DNA of 64,000 nucleotides from Yamagishiella unicocca (lineage: Eukaryota; Chlorophyta; Chlorophyceae; Chlamydomonadales; Volvocaceae), in NCBI GenBank assembly GCA_003116995.1, contig BDSL01000066.1, positions 62,001-126,000 of the forward strand. Direction: 5' to 3'. The notes under the pieces are model-generated. The model saw nothing but the letters and a program-made list of their open reading frames with translations. It did not search any database and had not been told where the DNA came from. Positions within the stretch are counted from its first letter, which is position 1; each line of letters begins with the position of its first letter. Shown in pieces: positions 23,801-37,940 of this stretch. A program made the translations under genes and the position numbers.

Positions 23801-24445
23801 GGAGTCAGCACTTTCGCGCGCTACGGAGCGTTGCTACACCGACCCGCGGGTGCAGAATGCCACGCGCACCTGGAGGCCCGGAATCTTCGTTAGGTGGGCA
23901 CCCATTACAAATATAAGATAGGAATGCATAATTTGCAGTGACCATCCTTACTTGAGCGGATGGCGACACGTCGACACGAGGGAGCGGCCGGCCGGTGCGC
24001 TCGCGGACAATGCGCGCAAGCTCTTCGGCGTTGGCATTTTGCGACTCTGTCAAGGAAGCAGCTGCATCGGCTCCAAGCGCAAACTGGGAGCTGCCCAGCA
24101 GCACCTATAACATAATGGGAGTGCCATGCTTAGCCGTTATAGGGTTCGAGCGTCGGCACAAGCCGCCACCACCCTGCCCATTATCCAAGATACAACTTAA
24201 ATGATACAATTCCTTAAGGAACAGGCCCTCATGCCCTGCATGGAACGGGGCACGTTACGGTCCAGGCGGCCAGCTTCACTTACTCCGGCGAGACCGGCCG
24301 CGAGTCCCTTGCGGATCAACGACGCAGCAAATCCCTCCGTGGGCTTGTAGTTTGCCTGACACCTGAGTTTGATAGCACGCCGGCCGAACGACCTGCGACC
24401 CGCATTGGGCCCCGCAACCTTAGCGCTGCGAACTGTGCCTGACAT
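14852..24445 (-). CDS. Chloroplast membrane-anchored coiled-coil protein, MFP1-like (13 exons, 1,031 aa)
   Basis: Exons, 5' to 3': 24445-24284, 24104-23952, 23652-23074, 22283-22119, 21786-21689, 21226-21085, 19460-19251, 18546-18391, 18002-17862, 17338-17093, 16620-16267, 15760-15576, 15356-14852; phases agree throughout (3,096 nt). The start MSGTVRSAKV begins an Arg/Ser/Ala-rich transit peptide. Residues about 48-66 are hydrophobic (LAAGLAGVLLGSSQFALG) and followed by ADAA, like a thylakoid-transfer signal. A second hydrophobic segment (FVGALGIVVGGGLAGYVAVL, about 272-292) is a likely membrane anchor. The other 700 residues are Ala/Glu/Gln/Lys coiled coil, ending in a Lys-rich tail (KKSKKGKK). 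This layout matches plant MAR-binding filament-like protein 1, a thylakoid-associated nucleoid/starch-initiation factor. Coiled coils resemble each other easily, so the family is tentative; the gene model is strong. The exon 4 donor could lie 3 nt earlier. Confidence 0.85.
16092..16150 (-). repeat. Introner-like intronic repeat, copy A
   Basis: Read on the coding strand of the coiled-coil gene: GAAGACCCGTGGATGCCAG, then AAAAAACCGTTTAGGACAG, ACGTTTTGAGATGCATG. It lies 116 nt past the donor of the exon ending at 16,267. The same sequence recurs at 17,777, 18,742 and 53,841. Confidence 0.8.
16151..16265. repeat. CCCCCA/TGGGGG hexanucleotide tract next to a 5' splice site
   Basis: Nearly pure CCCCCA units on the plus strand. 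The transcript of the coiled-coil gene therefore reads GTGGGGGTGGGGG directly from the donor at 16,266. A shorter tract of the same kind is at 15,964-15,990. G-runs of this density can form G-quadruplexes. Confidence 0.9.
17777..17834 (-). repeat. Introner-like intronic repeat, copy B
   Basis: On the coding strand: GAAGACCCGTGGATGCCAG, AAAAATCCGTTTGGAACAG, ACGTTTTGAGATGCATG. It starts 27 nt after the donor at 17,861. Nearly identical to copy A, in the same orientation. Confidence 0.8.
18742..18800 (-). repeat. Introner-like intronic repeat, copy C
   Basis: On the coding strand: GAAGACCCGTGTCCGAAAAA, GAACCGTTTATTAGGACAG, ACGTTTTCGAGAGGC. In the intron between the exons at 19,460-19,251 and 18,546-18,391. 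More diverged than A and B, same orientation. Confidence 0.75.
20047..20213 (+). repeat. Direct repeat, left copy, in a large intron
   Basis: CGGAGCGCTGCGCGGACGCC through CTTTCGGTAACTATTGGCGC to CATCTATAAAACACCCCTCC. It recurs with about 90% identity at 20,745-20,915, in the 1.6-kb intron 19,461-21,084 of the coiled-coil gene. Both copies end in a TATAAAA box-like string. Confidence 0.88.
20745..20915 (+). repeat. Direct repeat, right copy, in a large intron
   Basis: Partner of 20,047-20,213; same order and orientation, starts offset by 698 bp. The two copies frame about 530 bp of unrelated sequence with no open frame of note, so a small terminal-repeat element is possible, although the ends are not TG...CA. 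Confidence 0.88.
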
Positions 24446-25316
24446 TGCCGCTCTAACAGCAGTCAATTGCAAAAGATGCGAAATGAAACTGGCCTTCAAA
24501 CAGAACCTTACACGTTGTTTACGCGACCCATCCATATGCGATATCCTGGCTCCGGAGCCGACATCCATCGCCATGATACAAAATCAAGGATGCCGAGCTA
24601 TTGTCAGTTCGTCCCTCGCGTATCTCAATGAGAAAGCGCACGCTTTTAGCACGCCCTTAGTAGACGGTTTTGGTGCTGCCAAGTATAAACAGGCCATCCT
24701 GCCACGGTCACCCGCCCGCGAGCGGCTTGGCGGTGACGAGAACGGCGTCTTCCACCTCAACCAGCTCGATGTGTTGCTCCGCCAGGTCCGCCGAGGCCGA
24801 CCTGCGGGACAAGTCAAGCGTGGCAGCCGGCAACAGTGCTCAGTGAACTTCGGTTTACGACGAATATCTAAAATTGAAGGGAAATTGCACAAGGGCATAG
24901 GTTGCAGTGACAAGATCAAGACCGATGATCCCTAGACAGGACCATGTCTAGCCGCCAGCTTCACCTATTGAGGCTGATGACCGACGATCCAACAGCAAAG
25001 ATTATCTAGACATCATCCATCTCTCATAATTGTCCAACTCGTTATAATCGCCCCACAACTGAAAGCGCAGGGCGTATGTACAGCTACAGACAACCCACGG
25101 GGGAAAGCTGTGGCATAGGAACGATACCTCACCAGTCACCCTCGCCAAGCGGTTGGCAGCACAAGCGGACAACTTGTCACACCTGTGCAGCGGCCAACCC
25201 AAAACGCCTAAACTCACCACTGCGCACCCTGCATGTACTAAAATAGCAGTATATCGTCACGGCCCCTCCCTTAAGGGTGGAGTACCCCAGACATCCGGCC
25301 AACACGACCCTCAGCA
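24446..25316. other. Intergenic: 5' flank of the coiled-coil gene and 3' flank of the kinase gene
   Basis: No gene recognised. An upstream in-frame Met of the coiled-coil gene lies at 24,574, but MSGTVRSAKV at 24,445 gives the better transit peptide. No TGTAA close after the kinase stop was found on the minus strand. Confidence 0.5.
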
Positions 25317-28781
<3,465 letters not shown>

Positions 28782-29075
28782 TGCAATATCTTCGAGCGGG
28801 CCACGCCTGGCTGCCTAAAGTTAGGCTTTCGTTTAACAACTCAAAAATGAATAGTCAATTTCTGTGTCAGGGCACAATGTACCAGTATACTAACTGTGTA
28901 CAATTATTGTTGATACTTGAGCAAACTTGAAACATGTATACTGACGCGTAGTCGCTGGCTATGCAAACAGAGCAATGCCGTGCACATCCGTACTGAGGGT
29001 CGAGCCTTCTACAATTTCCGTCTTGGTTGTGCAGAATCGAATGATCTGCTGCCGGGTATTTTCTCCTGCAATAAA
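28782..29075. other. Short intergenic gap, AT-rich
   Basis: Upstream region of the kinase gene and 3' flank of the possible small gene; no motif I can name. Confidence 0.4.
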
Positions 29076-29625
29076 TTAACTGCCCCTATTGCCAGCTAGC
29101 TCCTTCGTACAGCGTTTCCCTGCAAGAGCCAGGTTACAGTTGGCCCAGGGCTGCGGGCGAGTTACATCACCGGGGCACTGCAGGACAAGGCGGGCCGAGA
29201 GGCTGCCCCTCACATATTCGATGGCCCCGGCCCCAGAAGACGACACCTGAGGACACGGCAAACACAACACACAATAGGCAACCCGAACTGTTACAAGCTG
29301 GTGCTTTAACTGGGTCTTCGATATACATTATCATCAGTGCCAACCTAGTTGTAGCGAGAAATGAGTATCCAGAAGCCTTTAAACACAGAACTTACCTTCC
29401 ATGAACCTCCGTTTGGAATCTCGTTCGGTGGCCGGACCCTCGTCGTGGTGCCCCTGGTTCCAGGAGCGACGACACATATGGGGCCATCCCTGGTGGGACA
29501 TCAATGGTCGGATTTGGGGGTTGGCCCTTAGTCACGGGGATGAGAAGCCGCGTGAGTCCTTGTGAACCAATAGCATCCCCACCAACGCGCTCGAACTGCC
29601 TGACCCAAATAGCATACCTCGTCAT
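29076..29625 (-). CDS. Possible small unknown protein (3 exons, 90 aa)
   Basis: Model: 29625-29618 (ATG ACG AG), 29489-29396, 29246-29076; 273 nt in frame. The exon 2 donor (GAAG then GTAAGT) and the acceptor before exon 3 (GTGTCCTCAG) are both good. The joined frame reads RDGPICVVAPGTRGTTT, PPNEIPNGGSWK, VSSSGAGAIEYVRG, SARLVLQCPGD, which looks protein-like. Exon 1 is only 8 nt and speculative; exons 2 and 3 could belong to a larger gene. No family recognised. An alternative is the unspliced 77-codon ORF 29,625-29,392. Confidence 0.3.
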
Positions 29626-30868
29626 GGGTCGTCTTGGTCAACCAGGGTGGGGCGATGTCGAACATGGCGACAGCGTTAGGCCGGAAAGGTTGCAAGCACA
29701 TAACCCATGTTCACTTACCGGTATATATGCTGATGGTGAGCGTGTTGAGGGTCTGCTGGATTGCAAGCCTGTTGCGCCTGTTGCGTGAAGCCGCAACACA
29801 GGCAGACTGTCGTAGAAGCATAACCAGCGCAGAGTCTAACATACCCAATGCTCGTACGAATAATTTATTGGTTTTAAGCACATACAGGCTGACCTCGTCC
29901 GGGTTACAGTGGCCACTAGAAGCCGTTTATTCTTTGGCAGGTGCATCGTAAGGCACACAGGCCCACCCTGCCAAAAGTCGGGTTACTGCGCCCGCATGAT
30001 CTCTGCTCCTTCTGCTCTCCAAACGGCGAACTCACGCCAGCATAGCGGCTAGCGCATTAACGCAATGGTAAACTCTGCGCAGCATCACAAACCGTCCACA
30101 TGCCTGAATCGTCAAGCAGGCCCATCACTAAGCCGCAATAAATCACCCGCGCTAAACCTAAAGGCTACGCCGAAGCAGCCCACGTCCCTATGAGCTATAC
30201 TGTCCTGTCAATCAATGAGCTATGACATGCGGGTTTCGGGACACATGCGGGTTGTCTAAGCCGCCTTATGCTATCCACCTGAATGTCTAGCGGCAATAAA
30301 TAAATGCCTGCCTGTGCTGCTTGGCAACTGGCTGCCTTTCACGCAAGGCTGTAAGGAATTCATCGGCTTCAGCAGCACATACCCGTCCACTCATACTGCT
30401 CCAAGCCCTCTTTAAGAATTATTCCCCGCCCTAGCTACAGTACCGGCGCCTGTTGCACATACATACCCCTATGGCAACAGACAGCGAGGCTCCTCACCCT
30501 GCCATCCACTACGGTTTCTATGTGCGGACTGTGAAGATGGTCTACCAGTGACGTCTGACCAGCAGGTCTCCATCCCAACGGTCACGACGCCGCCCTGAGG
30601 CTTTGCGGACGTCGCTGGCTTCGCAAGAGGAGCACCTCGGTGTCGTCGTCCACATCGATTGACGGGCTTGATATGAGGAGCCCACGACAGGCACATACCG
30701 CCCCACTACGCCCCACTGCTCCGGTCCACACCCGCGATGCACGCACGCTCGAATGCTCTTGCTTGCAAACGAATGCTGCAAGCATCGCCGCCTCCCGGCC
30801 CCTCCACCCCCGCAACCTACCTACCACCCTCGCGATACGTGCACACATGCACGCACGGCGTCCCTGCC
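29626..30868. other. Intergenic, no gene seen
   Basis: Moderate-GC sequence between the possible small gene and the oxidase stop codon. It should include the oxidase 3' UTR; the nearest minus-strand TGTAA is near 29,906, almost 1 kb past the stop. No repeats recognised. Confidence 0.45.
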
Positions 30869-33800
30869 TTACGGCAATACCTGCACCCACTGCGCCGACG
30901 AATATGCCTGACCCGACAGCAGGAAGAGCATGTAGAAGCCGGGCGGCGCAATGTTGCGGTTGGGCGGGGCCTGCAGCATCAGCAATCCCTCGCTGTCGTC
31001 GCCCACGATACGCAGCCCCACGGCGCGCTGGTTGAAGTTGGTGGAGTGTGTGGTGCTGGACGGCGCCATGAGCACCGCGCCATCAATATCCACCTTCGTG
31101 TGTACGACGTCGTACAAGACGCTGAAACTCGCGCCGTACTTTATTTTATCGGGCGCGGACAGGAGCACGGGGCGCATGTCCCAAAAGTAGAAGGGCGGGA
31201 AGAATATCTCCACGCGGTACTCCGGCAGGCCCGATGGGGACTTGCTGTAGGGCACCGTGACGTTGAAGTAGTCGCAGCGGTCGCAGCCCGCCACCACAAT
31301 GGTGCCGTCCGGCGTGAGCGCGGCTGTGGAGTGGTACATCCGCGCGATCTGGGAGCGAGCCAGCTTGGTGAAGCGGGTGCCGTTGGGCTGCGACGGGTCG
31401 TACAGCACGGGGTTGAACTGGGGGAAGTGGGCCTTGGAGGCGCCGCCGGTGGCGGAGTCGCCGGCCACTCCGTTCTGCGCGCCGTTGAGGACGATGACGC
31501 AGCCGTTGGGCAGCAGGATGGCGTCGCCCATGACCCGCCGGGCGTTCATCTTCTCCATCGTCCAGTTGGAGAAGGTGTAGTTGCCGAGCTTTGAGTCGTA
31601 CGTCACCTGCGCGGCAGCATGCCGTACAGGGCGCATTGGAACACACCGCAAATGCGCCTTTGTTTCCGGTGCCCTTTTGGGTGCCTTTCCTTGAACTGCG
31701 GAGGGAGGCCAATGTCCTCGACCCTCCCAACGCGCTGTGCCTCCATACCCATCCCAGCCCAGTCGAAAGGCAACTTGAGACGGTAAGAAGCAGTTTGAGG
31801 GGCCCCCATCCAAAAACCCCAAATCCCGTTAAGAGGCAACTTGAGACGGTAAGAAGCAGCTTGAGGGGCCCCCATCCAAAAACCCCAAATCCCGTTAAGA
31901 GGCAACTTGAGACGGTAAGAAGCAGCTTGAGGGGCCCCCATCCAAAAACCCCAAATCCCGTTAAGAGGCAACTTGAGACGGTAAGAAGCAGCTTGAGGGG
32001 CCCCCATCCAAAAACCCCCAATCCCGTTAAGAGGCAACTTGAGACGGTAAGAAGCAGCTTGAGGGGCCCCCATCCAAAAATCCCAAATCCCGTTAAGAGG
32101 CAACTTGAGACGGTAAGAAGCAGCTTGAGGGGCCCCCATCCAAAAACCCCCAATCCCGTTAAGAGGCAACTTGAGACGGTAAGAAGCAGCTTGAGGGGCC
32201 CCCATCCAAAAATCCCAAATCCCGTTAAGAGGCAACTTGAGACGGTAAGAAGCAGCTTGAGGGGCCCCCATCCAAAAATCCCAAATCCCGTTAAGAGGCA
32301 ACTTGAGACGGTAAGAAGCAGCTTGAGGGGCCCCCATCCAAAAATCCCAAATCCCGTTAAGAGGCAACTTGAGACGGTAAGAAGCAGCTTGAGGGGCCCC
32401 CACCCCACCCCACACCACAGCGCTACACCGCCAATGTCGCACCTTGAAGCGCAGAGCAAGGTCCACCGCGGGCGTGGTGGTCCAGCCGTAGCCGAACTGG
32501 CCGCCGAAGAAAACGAACTCGGGGGTGTAGTTGTTCTCGGGCGTCAGCGGCAGCATGACGGAGGTGCCGCTGAAGGGGTACTCAAGCCGCACCGTCTTGA
32601 TGATGCTGCTGTGGGACGGCAGATTCGTCACCACGGCGCCGTTGTATGGGTTCAATATAACGCCCACCGCGTCGCAGTACACGAACATGTCGCCCGTGGG
32701 GAGGACGTAGTTGTTGCTGCGGGGGGGGGGGGGAGCGGGGCGCGGGGGCGGGAAAACACGTCAAACATGGCCCGTTGTGGATGATGCGTAAGAGCTTAAG
32801 AGAGAGAGGGAGCGCTCGCGCGCAACGGGTCACAGAAAGGGCAGGCTCCAGCAGGTGGTGAAGAGCTGGCATCACACGAGGCGTGCAAGCGGGCTGCAAT
32901 ATCGTATTTGGGGGCAGCAGCGGCTGGCCGGTCAGCCTCCGGCGCAGTGGCTGCCTGCGGCCGCGTATGCACCCTCTTCCCTCCATGTTCCCATGTGCCC
33001 ACTCACGGGTAGAAGATGTCGCCGGCGCGAGTGACGAAGCTGGCTGGCAGGGTCCACTGCGCGCACGGCGCCAAGGGGTTGTTCTGTGGGTCCCATACCT
33101 CGCACACGGGGTTGTTCCTGGTTCCGGAGCCAGGCGACTGGGTGCCCCCCATGATGAGGATGCGGCCGTCGGGCAGCGTGTTGGCGGAGGGGTACCAGCG
33201 GGGGTACTTCATGTTGGCCACGGTGACCAGGGTGTTCGCCTGCCTGCTCCGAAACCACAGGAAAAACACGTGGGGTGCAGGGGTGGTAGTAGGTGTTGGT
33301 GACGTGGGAGCTCCTGGCCAAGAGGGAGTGGTCGGTGATGCTGGAGAAGAGGGCACGGGAACATGTAGAAATTTTGACGACGGCCGTCCAATCTGTGGCC
33401 CTCAAGTACGACAATGCTCTTAATGTCGAGCCCCCATCAGCAACGAGAAGGGCTGCACTCTGGAAGAGCCATTGCTGCTGTTCACAGCAGCCCGTTCCAC
33501 AACGGTGTTGGCTCTGCGGCTGGGTCCTCCGCGAACCCCGAGATCAGCACCGGGACGCGTAAGGTCCACATAAGGACACGCGGTCGCGCGCACCTATCGA
33601 AGATGCGCAGGCTCTTGAGGCCGTCGTTGTACCCCGACTTGGCGATGTGGCCGCCCACCACAGCGATGTTGCCGTCGGCCATGATGGCGGCACCGTTGCA
33701 GAAGAGCGAGTCGGTGTTGTAGACGTTGGTATACCTGGCGGCGAGGCGCGGCGACGTCAGGTAAGGCCGGTCCGCCACACACACTTCCCACCGCCCCGGC

Positions 33801-35753
33801 TGCGACGCTCGCTTCCGGCCCTCCCCAACCTCCCCCCTCACAAGTAAGGCCCGGTCCCCCCAGGTGCTGCAGCCAGCGTCTCCGTCTAGGCCCTAGCACA
33901 GCAGGGGTCGCTGCGCGTCAGCCCACCCACTTGTTGGTGGTGATGTCGTAGTAGCCCGCAATGAAGGTCTTACGGTCGGGGTGCTTGCCGCTCGGCCGCT
34001 CCATGAACAAGTAGCGGCTGGTGCCGGGGATATGCACCAGATGTACCGCCACAGCGAATGAGATGCCGACCAGGTTGTAGACGCCAACCTGGTCCACTGG
34101 GCCCTCATCACCGGGCCCGACTTGCACGGGCGGCGAGGGCGGGAAAGGCGGGCTGGGCGGGTTCGGTGGCGAGGGCGGCGGCGGAGGCGAACGCTTTCCC
34201 AGGAAGGGCGGTGGCGCCAGTGGTGCATTGGGTGCGTTCGGGAAGTCTGGCAGGTAGCCCACGAACTCGGGCGGCGGCGGGGGAGGAGGCGGGGGAGGAG
34301 GTGGGGCGGTGTTGGACTGGGGCGACGGGGGCGGCGGGCGTTTGAGAGGGGACGGCGGCTGCGGGCGTGGCGATGGAGGACGTGGTGAGGGAGGCGGCCG
34401 AGGGGAAGGCGGGCGGGGCGACGGGGGCGGGGCCGGCTGTGGAGAGGGAGGGCGTGGCGAAGGAGACTTCGGCGGCGGCGGCGGGGAGGCGGCGGGCAGT
34501 GAAGGGGACTTCGGAGGCGGCGGTAGTGGCATACCAGCGCCGGTTGTTACGACGTTGGCCGGCGGCGGTAGTTTTGTCCGTTTGACGCTGGAGGTGGCCG
34601 GAGGAGGGGGAGGCGACGGCGGTGTGGCCGGCGATGGCGGCGGTGATTTCAGCTTCTTCTTTGCCTTTAGTTCGCTAGTGTCAGCAGTCGGTGATGGTGC
34701 GGCTGGTGGCGGCGACAACTGAAATTTGCCTTTACCAAGCAGGTTGCGCCGCATTGCAAGCTCGTGGTAGTGGTCTTGGTGACGCTCCGAAGCCCCTAGG
34801 TCCCTGCCGGCGTCACTCGCGGCATCAGCGGTCGCGGAGGACCCCTCTCCCTTGTGCGCCTCCTCCCGCGCCTCCTGCTGGTCCCAGTGCTGCGGGAGCG
34901 CGTCGGTGGCGCCGCCGTTTCCGCTGTCAGAACCCGAGGTCGAGTCCGAGCGGGAGCTTGTACCGAACGACCCAAGTGCCAGGAGCCTCTTGCCGCCGCC
35001 CTGGGCGCTGATTTGCCTTCCTGCAGTCGCCTGATCGACCTGCTCCTGAGCCGCCGCGGTCTCGGCGTCCGCTTGCTGGTCCTCGTCCGCCCACTGCTCC
35101 TGCGCCTCCTGCCAGCGCTGCCACTGCTGCGCGGCGAAGGCCGCCTCGCGCACGGCATCAGTCTCATCCGACAACAGCGCGTCTAGGTCCACATCCTGGC
35201 CGGTATTCCCGATGCTGTCGCTAACATCCGAACGGTTACGCTTCCTGTTCGGCCGCTTTTGGGCGGTGGCAGAGCCCGAGTCGCCCATGGCCGCCAGCGA
35301 GCGCCAGGCTTGGTTGCGCTCGGCGTCCTCTAGCCCGTCGTCCGCACTCTCATCTGGCTGATCCCAGTCCTGGGGCTTCGCGGCCGTAGACGCGTGGCGC
35401 TCCAGCTGCAGCGCCCTGAGTTCCCGAAGCTGCACCGCAACTGCCTCGCCCTGATCGTGTAGCGGGTCCTGTTCGCGGCTGGTGTGGAGTGCTGCCTCGG
35501 CAGCGGCCAGGAGCCAGCGGATGCTGTCCGGATTTTGGGCTAAGCTGGCTAGGACGTGCAGCTCCCTGCGGTGTTGCTCCACCTTCTGGTCGTGCTGCGT
35601 GTCCTGAGGATGCTGGTCGGAGACCTTGTGCATAGCCGACATAATGCTGTCCAGAAGGGAGCATCTGGCACGCAAGCCCAGCAACGCGAGAACAAGCAAG
35701 ACGAGCTGCCCCCTCGCAAGGCGGCACGGCCCATGTGCACGCCTGGACAACAT
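30869..35753 (-). CDS. Secreted copper-radical oxidase (glyoxal/galactose oxidase-like) with a Pro-rich stalk, about 1,075 aa
   Basis: Exons: 35753-33931, 33734-33594, a tentative 33400-33382, 33239-33007, 32716-32443, 31606-30869. MLSRRAHGP with LVLLVLALLG is a signal peptide. Residues about 35-400 are Gln/Glu/Asp-rich low complexity. About 410-570 are SPPPP/SPRPP repeats like hydroxyproline-rich volvocine wall proteins. The C-terminal half is a kelch-type oxidase with all expected copper/cofactor residues: Cys in SLFCNGAA, Tyr in PRWYPS, Tyr-His in RMYHSTAAL, and the last His in TTHSTNFNQRAV; the end is a DUF1929-type domain. Family role: oxidises aldehydes or primary alcohols and releases H2O2 at the cell surface. 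The exon encoding RATDWTA is needed for phase but has a poor donor (GTCGTC) and a weak acceptor, so the join between 33,594 and 33,239 is unproven. The last intron holds a 66-bp array. Confidence 0.88.
31762..32404. repeat. 66-bp tandem array (10 copies) inside an oxidase intron
   Basis: The unit starts CCCGTTAAGAGGCAACTTGA and runs through GACGGTAAGAAGCAGC to GGGGCCCCCATCC; copies at about 31,827, 31,893, 31,959 and so on, every 66 bp. Variants AACCCCAAAT, AATCCCAAAT and AACCCCCAAT alternate. 66 bp is 22 codons, and the array is open in several frames on both strands. It fills most of the 836-bp intron 31,607-32,442. Confidence 0.95.
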
Positions 35754-37599
35754 GCTGGAAATGCAGACACGGAACATCAGCGGTCGTGTGTGTATCATCC
35801 TGCGAGCGCAAACGAAAGCGGCGAAAGCGGCAGTGTCAGCGAACTCGATGGCGTGGCGACACCGTGAGACTGGGTGCGTAACGATGTATAGTATTACGCA
35901 AATAACGCAATGGATTCGGGCATCAGGTTGCAGTTCGTCTGAAGGCTGCAACAAAAGTGGCATTCGCCCTTACGAACCAAGCTTTCCGTTGCTGTAGCTG
36001 TCACCTACTGCGCAGCGCATACACGCAATAACACGCCTACAGCAGGTCAGCTGGACTATTATAGCATTTGATTTACATTATGCTATGGCTTGCCTTGGTT
36101 CTTGTGATGACGCCTCAGCGTGACATCGCGGCTCCAGTATAAGTACACTACTGCCGCTTGTTGGCAATGAAGTATGAGTGATGATAAATAGCGTGTGCAC
36201 CGTATCCGTCAAATCAAGTAACTCGCTCGTGCTCGCAGAGATATCTCTAGCTTGTCCTCTTCGCTCTAACAGCTCGCGTTTTGGCTCATTCGGGGGCCTT
36301 CATTTCACTTCGGTCCGCTGAGAAACATGAAAAGTTATGACAGCAGGCAAGCAAGGATCTCTGGACTCCTTAGAAGGAACAAATTGCGTCACGGCCGTAG
36401 AGGTTTCGGAGACAAAACCATAAGTAATCCATTACTTGGTACGTACCGCAACGTCTGCATCTCGCGTCTTATGACAAGGACGGAAGAAAACATGCGGGCA
36501 TCCATGCAGGTCATACAACAGCAGGGCCTGCAAACTGTTAGCGTGCGTCGGCGTGCGGGTCTCGTAATTCCGGTATTTCGTAGCACTCCTCGGCTCGGCA
36601 CTTTCCTCGTTACACTGCATTACGCTACAACCTCAATTGATAAAGAGTGTCCTGTATAGCACGGCCATTAATGGCACCTGGGCGAAGGCGTGCGCATCCG
36701 CTCATGTACAACTCCATGTATGTTCACCGCTGTAGCATACCGCCCTAGCGCCCGCGTTGTCCATTTCACACATGGTTGCAACGCGTGACCAACGCTGCAA
36801 CGCCAACGCAATCTCAGCCAACCTAGCAAGTACTAGGTGAAGCCAGCCTGAGCCAGCACCCACGGCTTTTGCCAAGACTATAAACCCTTATAGCCCGACT
36901 TCCGCAGCTAAGCAACATTCGTTGGTGCACCGTTATTTGGTTGTCAACCTGATTGATCCTCTCATACGGTCGTTTGGATATGTTTATGGCAAGTATGGCA
37001 CACTCGGGCACGCACACAGTGGCACACAGCACGCACTTATTCATTGTCCATCGAGTGTTTTTCGGCTTAGCGGTAAATCAGCACCTGACTGCGCGCGTGA
37101 TGTTACGTCCAAGCTGGACACCCTGTGCCCACGGCTTGCCAATCTCGGGGCACTATGACTACGCTGCTCTTGCTATGACATGGCTTATCGAGTGAAGTAT
37201 GAATGAGATAAGGCTGTTTATTGCGAATAGGCTGCTGTGGCGTGCAGATGTCCAGCGCATGGTGCGGGTATGACGACTGGTACGGCGACTGGTGGCTTGC
37301 TGCTGCTTAGGTTGCGCGCCTGCCTGTCCTCAGTATCTGCCGTTGTGCTCATAGTACCAAAGAGCCGTGTCCCTCTGCCGGGACGGCGACCTCCAACATT
37401 CCCACCCTCCTCCCCTGGGTAGCGGACGTCTGCTCCGATCTGCTGCACTCGGCGTCGGGTCTTAATACGGGGCACCCCCGGCGCCGTCTGGGGTACTGTT
37501 TGGTTCGGTTGGATTTTTCGTCGACTTTCCGGGCGCTCATTTCTTGTCGCCTTGCATGGCGCGCTTGTCGCGTGTTTAGACGCGGGGTGCAATGTGGTG
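35754..37599. other. Gene-poor region upstream of the oxidase
   Basis: AT-richer DNA with short, unsupported open frames only (the longest is 110 codons at 36,327-36,659, plus strand, no recognisable domain). It should contain the oxidase promoter next to 35,753. No transposon ends recognised before the repeat at 37,600. Confidence 0.45.
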
Positions 37600-37832
37600 C
37601 TGTCAACACTGTCGGCCATTAGTGCAATCTCAATATGGGTGGGTGTCAGGGGCGTGCGTCTTTTCTGTTCTCTTCTGGATTTTGTGTCTCCGAAGGGGTG
37701 GCTGGGATCTGAGTGCTGGCCTCTACATCGGGTGGCTGGGATCTGTGTGCTGGCCTCTACACCGGGTGGCTGAGTGCTGGCCATTCGACCCCTTTTTCTG
37801 CTGTAACGCGATACGGCAGTAATGAGCAATAA
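37600..37832 (+). repeat. Dispersed repeat, copy 1
   Basis: From TCGGCCATTAGTGCAATCTC to CGCAGTAATGAGCAATAAG-like ends (GATACGGCAGTAATGAGCAA). It shares about 90% identity with 39,269-39,495, including an internal 33-bp duplication (GTGGCTGGGATCTGAGTGCT...). No coding capacity. Confidence 0.88.
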
Positions 37833-37879
37833 GGCCAAATCCAATGCCAGCTAACCAGAGGTGCGGTTTGGGGCACGTG

Positions 37880-37940
37880 TTACAGTGGGCTTTAGACCAG
37901 AAGGCAGAACCACCGGGCACATCGCCGAACGATTGGAAGG
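37880..37940 (-). mobile_element. 3'-end relic of the LINE family at 8.5-12.3 kb
   Basis: The minus strand reads GGCGATGTGCCCGGTGGTTC, TGCCTTCTGGTCTAAAGCCCACTG; the LINE 3' UTR at 12,255-12,300 reads GGCGATGCGCCCGATGGTTC, TACCTCTTGGTCTGGAACCCACTG. Over about 50 bp the two differ at roughly eight positions. No LINE coding sequence adjoins it, so it is an extremely 5'-truncated insertion or a fragment. Confidence 0.65.

Noticed and set aside
31146..32784. Three frames of 360-437 codons through the 66-bp array
   Set aside because: Each is open only because the unit is 22 codons without stops; kept as an intron-retention possibility, not as a gene.
37218..37844. 208-codon minus-strand frame
   Set aside because: No recognisable domain, it overlaps a dispersed repeat, and there is no splice or composition evidence.
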